From an uncultured Lachnospiraceae bacterium (GTDB taxonomy: Bacteria > Bacillota > Clostridia > Lachnospirales > Lachnospiraceae): DNA of 19,064 nucleotides. Made by a program: the position numbers and the translations under genes. The notes beneath the pieces are model-generated. The model was not told the origin of the DNA and did not search any database. It worked only from the letters and a program-made list of their open reading frames with translations. Location of the stretch: contig CAKRRJ010000045.1 in NCBI GenBank assembly GCA_934394615.1, positions 1-19,064 of the forward strand, given 5' to 3'. Below are positions 15,882 to 19,064 of this stretch, in pieces; within the stretch, counting starts at the first letter, position 1, and each line of letters opens with the position of its first letter.

Positions 15882-15920
15882 AATCCGGAGAATCATCGTG
15901 CTGCCCTGATTCTCCGGATT
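15882..15920. terminator. Strong hairpin downstream of ruvB, possible terminator
   Basis: AATCCGGAGAATCA (15882-15895) pairs perfectly with TGATTCTCCGGATT (15907-15920): a 14-bp stem, 11-nt loop. It lies about 130 nt past the ruvB stop. The minus-strand 3' side has only ATTTGTGG after the GC part, so the T-run is poor. Probably an inefficient or processed 3' end. Confidence 0.5.
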
Positions 15921-16049
15921 TCTGTCTGCTGTCGTTTATTCTGTTGTTATTTCGTTTCCGGGCAGTATTTCTGTCTGTTCCTGTGTTTTCCTGATGGCTG
16001 TGAAGCAAAGTTTCTCATCCACACAAAGGTCTCTTCTGGCATTCCTATA

Positions 16050-17057
16050 TTACAACGAAGTTCCGTTATATGGAATATCCAGATGCTGGTACGCAAGCTG
16101 CGTTGCCACTCTTCCGCGCGGCGTGCGGTTTAAAAAACCATTCATAAGAAGATACGGCTCATACACATCCTCCAGCGTGCCCGCATCCTCGCCAAGTGCT
16201 GCAGCCAGTGTTTCCAGGCCAACCGGGCCGCCGCCAAATTTTTCGATCATCATAAGCAGGATACTCCGGTCATTGTTGTCCAGGCCGACTTTATCCACAT
16301 CCAGGATATCCAGAGCAAAATCTGCCACCTGCTTCGTTATGATTCCGTCGTACTTTACCTGAGCAAAATCGCGCACCCGCTTTAACAGGCGGTTTGCCAG
16401 ACGCGGCGTTCCCCGTGAACGCTTTGCGATCTCCGCGGCACCCTCCGGCTCAATGCCAACACCAAGCACCTCTGCCGACCGCTCCACAATAATCTGCAGT
16501 TCCTTCGGCGTATAAAATTCCAGCTTCTGCACAACGCCAAAACGATCACGCAAAGGTGCTGTTAAAAGTCCCGCCCTGGTCGTAGCGCCCACCAGGGTAA
16601 AATGCGGCAGATCCAGGCGGATCGATCGCGCCGAAGACTCCTTGCCCAGCATAATATCAATGGCAAAATCCTCCATAGCCGGGTAAAGCACCTCTTCCAC
16701 CTGACGGTTCAGGCGGTGAATTTCGTCCACAAACAGGACATCTCCCTCCTGGAGATTGTTCAAAATCGCCGCCATCTCGCCCGGCTTCTCAATCGCCGGT
16801 CCGGAAGTCACTTTCATATGCACGCCCATCTCGTTGGCAATGATGCCGGAAAGCGTCGTTTTACCAAGTCCCGGAGGGCCGTAAAACAGCACATGATCCA
16901 GCGACTCCCCGCGTGCTTTCGCCGCGTCTATGTACACTTTTAAGTTATTCTTGATCTTTTCCTGACCGATGTATTCGTCTAACAGCTGAGGCCGGAGATT
17001 TGGTTCAATAACCTTGTCCTCCTCTGTGACCTCAGTGGTAATGATCCGTCGTTCCAT
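16050..17057 (-). CDS. ruvB: Holliday junction branch migration helicase RuvB
   Basis: 335 residues, the normal RuvB size. AAA+ motifs: Walker A GPPGLGKT at 60-67, Walker [10 protein letters not shown] at 108-116, the sensor-1 region [20 protein letters not shown] with its arginine finger, then sensor 2 and a C-terminal winged-helix domain (about 255-335) ending in [15 protein letters not shown]. RuvB hexamers flank a RuvA-bound Holliday junction and drive branch migration by ATP hydrolysis during recombinational repair. The ATG at 17055-17057 ([10 protein letters not shown]) is chosen because GGAG lies 6 nt upstream. A TTG in frame at 17069 would overlap this site. It follows ruvA after 104 bp with no terminator, so the two are probably co-transcribed. 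No ruvC is in the window. Confidence 0.97.
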   Translation of the reverse strand: MERRIITTEVTEEDKVIEPNLRPQLLDEYIGQEKIKNNLKVYIDAAKARGESLDHVLFYGPPGLGKTTLSGIIANEMGVHMKVTSGPAIEKPGEMAAILNNLQEGDVLFVDEIHRLNRQVEEVLYPAMEDFAIDIMLGKESSARSIRLDLPHFTLVGATTRAGLLTAPLRDRFGVVQKLEFYTPKELQIIVERSAEVLGVGIEPEGAAEIAKRSRGTPRLANRLLKRVRDFAQVKYDGIITKQVADFALDILDVDKVGLDNNDRSILLMMIEKFGGGPVGLETLAAALGEDAGTLEDVYEPYLLMNGFLNRTPRGRVATQLAYQHLDIPYNGTSL

Positions 17058-17161
17058 TTTGTACTCCAATTATGTTCTATATTACAATTACAGGCTTCTG
17101 TAATCTCTGTTTTCCCAATTCCGGTTCACCGTTTCTGCCAAAATCCCACAGCAAAGTAACT

Positions 17162-17785
17162 CTAAAATGCCAGAAATTTGAGGGATGCTTTCAACACCGC
17201 TTCTGAATTCATATCTTCCGTAATGGTTACCTGACGCACTGCTCTGGTAGCTTCTGTCGGAGAATATCCGAGCGCAACCAATGCCTCGATTGCCTCTTTT
17301 CCCGAGCCATCCATACCGGAAGCTGCTGCCGTAACCGCCGCTTCCGCCTGTCCGCCCGCGAACTGCAGCGGAAGTACCTCGTCCATGCTGATCTTGTCCT
17401 TCAGATCCAGGATTACGCGCTTCGCTGTCTTGGGGCCGATTCCAGGTGCTTTGGCAATGGCCTTCGAATCTTCCGCTATGATCGCCATGCGAAGATCATC
17501 CGGGCTGAGGGAAGAAAGGATTCCAAGCGCTGCCTTCGGACCGATTCCGTTCACGCCAAGAAGCTGGTTAAACATCTTTAAATCCTGACGGCTGAAAAAG
17601 CCGTACAGCGTCATGGAATCTTCCTTTACCTGAAAAGAAGTATAAACTTTGATCTGCTCTCCCACATGAGGAAGCCGGTCCAGCACAGAAAGCGGAACAT
17701 GTATGTTCCAGCCAATGCCGCCCGACTCCACCACGATCGTATCTTCCCAGTATTCTTCGAGAGTTCCTTTTATATATGAAAACAA
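17162..17785 (-). CDS. ruvA: Holliday junction DNA-binding protein RuvA
   Basis: 207 residues, typical. Domain I (about 1-62) is the OB fold starting MFSYIKGTLEEYWEDTIVVE. Domain II (about 65-140) has two helix-hairpin-helix motifs, VNGIGPKAALGIL (79-91) and APGIGPKTAKRVILDL. After a flexible Ala/Gly linker, domain III (about 160-207) has IEALVALGYSPTEA and contacts RuvB. The protein holds the four-way junction and loads RuvB. The start is TTG (17783-17785), in place of the usual Met, with AGGA about 7 nt upstream; no in-frame ATG lies nearby and the family N-terminus begins exactly here. First gene of the ruvA-ruvB unit, behind a sigma-A promoter at 17878-17906. Confidence 0.96.
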   Translation of the reverse strand: MFSYIKGTLEEYWEDTIVVESGGIGWNIHVPLSVLDRLPHVGEQIKVYTSFQVKEDSMTLYGFFSRQDLKMFNQLLGVNGIGPKAALGILSSLSPDDLRMAIIAEDSKAIAKAPGIGPKTAKRVILDLKDKISMDEVLPLQFAGGQAEAAVTAAASGMDGSGKEAIEALVALGYSPTEATRAVRQVTITEDMNSEAVLKASLKFLAF

Positions 17786-17837
17786 AATTCCGTCCTGACC
17801 TTTCCTGATTCTTGTCTGATTCGTATTTCACTTTTCT

Positions 17838-17869
17838 CGTTACTGTTCACACATTACGCAAACTGTAAT
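17838..17869. repeat. Degenerate copy of the 7828 repeat in the ruvA leader
   Basis: Thirty-two bases starting CGTTACTGTTCACACATTAC match 7828-7859 at 25 positions, and six of the seven differences are transitions. ATTAC/GTAAT (17853-17857 and 17865-17869 region) still pairs. It lies in the predicted 5' leader of ruvA. Confidence 0.55.
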
Positions 17870-17877
17870 CTTTCCTC

Positions 17878-17906
17878 ATTCTAACATACAGGCTGGGGCG
17901 ATGCAA
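17878..17906 (-). promoter_or_regulatory. Sigma-A promoter of ruvAB
   Basis: Minus strand: -35 TTGCAT (17901-17906), 17-nt spacer, extended -10 TGTTAGAAT (TAGAAT at 17878-17883). Start near 17871 gives a leader of about 86 nt. No LexA-type box was recognised at the promoter. Confidence 0.68.
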
Positions 17907-17939
17907 GACAAATATCGAACAAACATTCTGTTTTCTTTT

Positions 17940-17964
17940 GGATAACGTTACTGTAACTGGATAA
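17940..17964. promoter_or_regulatory. Palindrome flanked by direct repeats upstream of the ruvA promoter
   Basis: GGATAA-C-GTTACTGTAAC-T-GGATAA: a perfect 5+1+5 palindrome between two copies of GGATAA, centred about 48 bp upstream of the -35 box. It may be an activator site or a remnant of the repeat family that uses TTACTGT. Weakly supported. Confidence 0.3.
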
Positions 17965-18024
17965 TTTCCGTTTCGCTTTGCAGAATCGCAACATTCTCTC
18001 GCCGCAAACTTCTCTCTTTCAGTA

Positions 18025-18537
18025 CTACGATTCGCCCAGTATGATCCGAATCAGGCTCTTTTCCAGCATCATGGTCCTGTTCCACGGATTCAAAATGACA
18101 CCTTCCACCTCTTTCACCGTCAGCACAGTCCGAAAAATCTGCTCCAGATCCGCCAAAAACGTAGACTTCACCTGATCTCCGCCGCGCAGTTCCTCGTCAA
18201 AGCTGGTAAATGCCACCCACCAGGCCTTTCCGTCCGCGGTTTTGACCGCCTGAATCTGCATCGGAGCAGCCGGAGTTCCTGCCTGTGCGAATCCATTCTG
18301 GACTGGCGGCATTCCACTCTGCCTGTCCTGCATCTGCAACATCCCATCCTGCTGCATCTGCGGCATGTCCACCGCAAGGATCACCTGCCCTTTCTCCCGC
18401 ATCCGGCGGCGAACCACCGTCAGCGCATACGCCAACAGTTCCTCACTGGGTTCCTGCTGCAAAGCCGCAATGGCTTCCTCAATTTTTTCATTCCCAATCA
18501 GGCCTGCATCCTTTGTTGTGTTCTCTGATGTACTCAT
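18025..18537 (-). CDS. SseB-domain protein
   Basis: 170 residues. The C-terminal half carries the pattern of the SseB N-terminal domain family (PF07179-like): WWVAFTSFDEELRG at about 106-119, then LADLEQIFRTVL and EVEGVILNPWNRTMMLEKSLIRIIL at 143-167 (usual form: GLVINPWG..F.L.....). The family's biochemical role is unclear; related proteins occur in many cytoplasmic contexts. Residues about 58-92 are a Met/Gln/Pro/Gly-rich insertion, probably disordered. No signal peptide. The ATG at 18535-18537 is chosen with AGGAG 10 nt upstream. A longer in-frame TTG start at 18567 would lie inside the inverted repeat at 18558-18590. It is followed by a gap before ruvA and appears independent of it. Confidence 0.78.
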   Translation of the reverse strand: MSTSENTTKDAGLIGNEKIEEAIAALQQEPSEELLAYALTVVRRRMREKGQVILAVDMPQMQQDGMLQMQDRQSGMPPVQNGFAQAGTPAAPMQIQAVKTADGKAWWVAFTSFDEELRGGDQVKSTFLADLEQIFRTVLTVKEVEGVILNPWNRTMMLEKSLIRIILGES

Positions 18538-18557
18538 AGTTCTGTCTCTCCTGCTTT

Positions 18558-18612
18558 TTTCTCCCAATTACATGGTCATTTTGGGAGAAAGACCGATTTT
18601 GTTGGGAGAAAA
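18558..18612. repeat. Three copies of a TTGGGAGAAA motif upstream of the SseB-domain gene
   Basis: TTTCTCCCAA (18558-18567) is the reverse complement of TTGGGAGAAA (18581-18590), and TTGGGAGAAA recurs at 18602-18611. Two copies can therefore compete to pair with the third in the mRNA leader, near the ribosome site at 18548-18552. Confidence 0.55.
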
Positions 18613-18614
18613 CT

Positions 18615-18643
18615 TTTCTATCATATTTTTGGTACGCGATCAA
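18615..18643 (-). promoter_or_regulatory. Possible promoter of the SseB-domain gene
   Basis: Minus strand: TTGATC (18638-18643), 17-nt spacer, extended -10 TGATAGAAA (TAGAAA at 18615-18620). Each box matches four of six consensus bases. The -35 box directly follows the deformylase stop codon. Confidence 0.4.
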
Positions 18644-18848
18644 TCAGATAATAATTCCATCCAGATGATCGCACTCATGCTGGATGATCTGGGCTGTCCA
18701 GCCACTGAACTTCTGATGCTGCTTTTTGAAGTTCATATCCTCGTACTCCACCTCAATCTCCTCATAGCGGGTCGTTTTCCGGATCCCGATCAGAGAAAGG
18801 CATCCCTCCTCCGTCTCAAAAACCCCAGATTTCTTCACAATAACCGGA
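18644..18848 (-). pseudogene. def: Peptide deformylase, 5'-truncated remnant
   Basis: Sixty-seven codons plus stop encode the C-terminal half of a peptide deformylase of the short clostridial type (full length about 135 residues, stated from general knowledge). PVIVKKSG, then motif II EGCLSL and motif III QHECDHLDG are intact, so the zinc ligands Cys and two His remain. Motif I (GxGxAAxQ) and the N-terminal ~65 residues are missing. The open frame continues upstream (to an ATG at 18922), but those residues come from transposon-end sequence. The break falls at 18848/18849, where the IS200/IS605-like right end stops. Deformylase removes formyl from nascent proteins; a copy without motif I should be inactive. 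A functional def gene is expected elsewhere. Confidence 0.8.
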
Positions 18849-18955
18849 GTGACATGCTCCCACCACTTAGCTAGCGCTTGAAGTGGGGGCTTCTCGTTCG
18901 ATTGCCCGATCGGGCAAAGCATAAGCGAGCTATCCCCGTGTGTCCCACGGTTTTA
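18849..18955 (-). mobile_element. Right end of an IS200/IS605 (TnpB-type) element, with reRNA-like structure
   Basis: On the minus strand the segment reads CCGTGGGACACACGGGG, then GATAGCTCGC, a 16-nt perfect palindrome TTGCCCGATCGGGCAA (18902-18917), GAACGAGAAGCCCCCACTT, and a hairpin CCACTT/AAGTGG (18863-18868 with 18881-18886), ending GTCAC at 18849. This set of structures (CCGTG/CACGG at 18936-18950, GCTCG/CGAG pairing, GCCCCCACTTnAAGCG stem) is what I recognise from the noncoding right end of TnpB-bearing elements, where the guide RNA scaffold lies. No TnpB C-terminus is readable in the 109 bases to the right, so this may be a deleted or non-autonomous copy. The left boundary is not determined; recognition is from memory, not a database match. 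Confidence 0.66.
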
Positions 18956-19064
18956 TTAGACATTATGATAGTATGGAATTTCTTCCGCAAGGATCAGGAA
19001 ATTTTCTTTTCTGTATCAAATAACATTCCAGATATTCGAATACCTTCCCTGCATATATTGATTG
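18956..19064. other. AT-rich unassigned end of window
   Basis: AT-richer than the rest of the window. One minus-strand frame stays open from the edge to a stop at about 18963, ending KFPDPCGRNSILS. Another frame has ENFLILAEEIPYYHNV before a stop. Neither was recognised, neither resembles TnpB or the missing deformylase N-terminus, and both are too short to call. Confidence 0.3.

Noticed and set aside
15678..15896. 72-codon minus-strand open frame in the ruvB downstream gap
   Set aside because: It coincides with the structured repeat element; its Cys/Arg-rich translation follows the inverted repeats and it has no convincing ribosome site.
18644..18922. Complete 92-codon gene starting at 18922
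   Set aside because: The first ~25 codons are transposon-end sequence with hairpins; only the part from 18848 downward is deformylase.
18956..19064. TnpB C-terminus or deformylase N-terminus
   Set aside because: All three minus-strand frames were read; none shows TnpB motifs or the GxGxAAxQ motif.

Overview
The window reads like a chromosomal segment of an anaerobic Firmicute, most likely a Lachnospiraceae-type Clostridium with roughly balanced GC. Reasons: AGGAGG-type ribosome sites, clear sigma-A promoters, all genes on one (minus) strand, clostridial-style ruvA-ruvB, SEDS/PBP and ZapA genes, and dispersed structured intergenic repeats. No rRNA, tRNA, CRISPR array or prophage was seen. The species call is inference.

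Layout, left to right (all genes read right to left). 1-210: the start of an M32 carboxypeptidase that runs off the left edge. 324-2117: an ABC-class predicted ATPase. 2190-3563: a COG2509-type FAD dehydrogenase. 3674-4126: a Nudix hydrolase with its own promoter and terminator. 4220-7746: a three-gene molybdenum hydroxylase operon of the xanthine dehydrogenase family, in the order FAD subunit, 2Fe-2S subunit, molybdopterin subunit. 7747-7967: a run of perfect hairpins. 7968-13149: a tight unit of U32/DUF3656 protein, SEDS glycosyltransferase and class B penicillin-binding protein, suggesting coupled expression of an RlhA-like rRNA-modification protein and a wall-synthesis pair. 13348-15465: a 705-residue protein with a ZapA domain followed by a coiled coil of 60 uninterrupted heptads. 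15466-16049: an intergenic stretch with a promoter, a palindromic operator-like site, a 181-bp structured repeat and a strong hairpin. 16050-17785: ruvB and ruvA, the Holliday-junction branch migration motor, behind a good sigma-A promoter. 18025-18537: an SseB-domain protein. 18644-18848: the C-terminal half of a peptide deformylase, cut at its 5' side by what looks like the right end of an IS200/IS605 (TnpB-type) element. The last ~100 bases are AT-rich and unassigned.

The most unusual items are the ZapA-giant coiled-coil protein, the transposon right end abutting the deformylase remnant (by known TnpB biology the adjoining deformylase sequence would be the guide), the related structured repeats at three intergenic sites, and a U32 protein with a ~75-residue low-complexity insertion next to its cysteine cluster.
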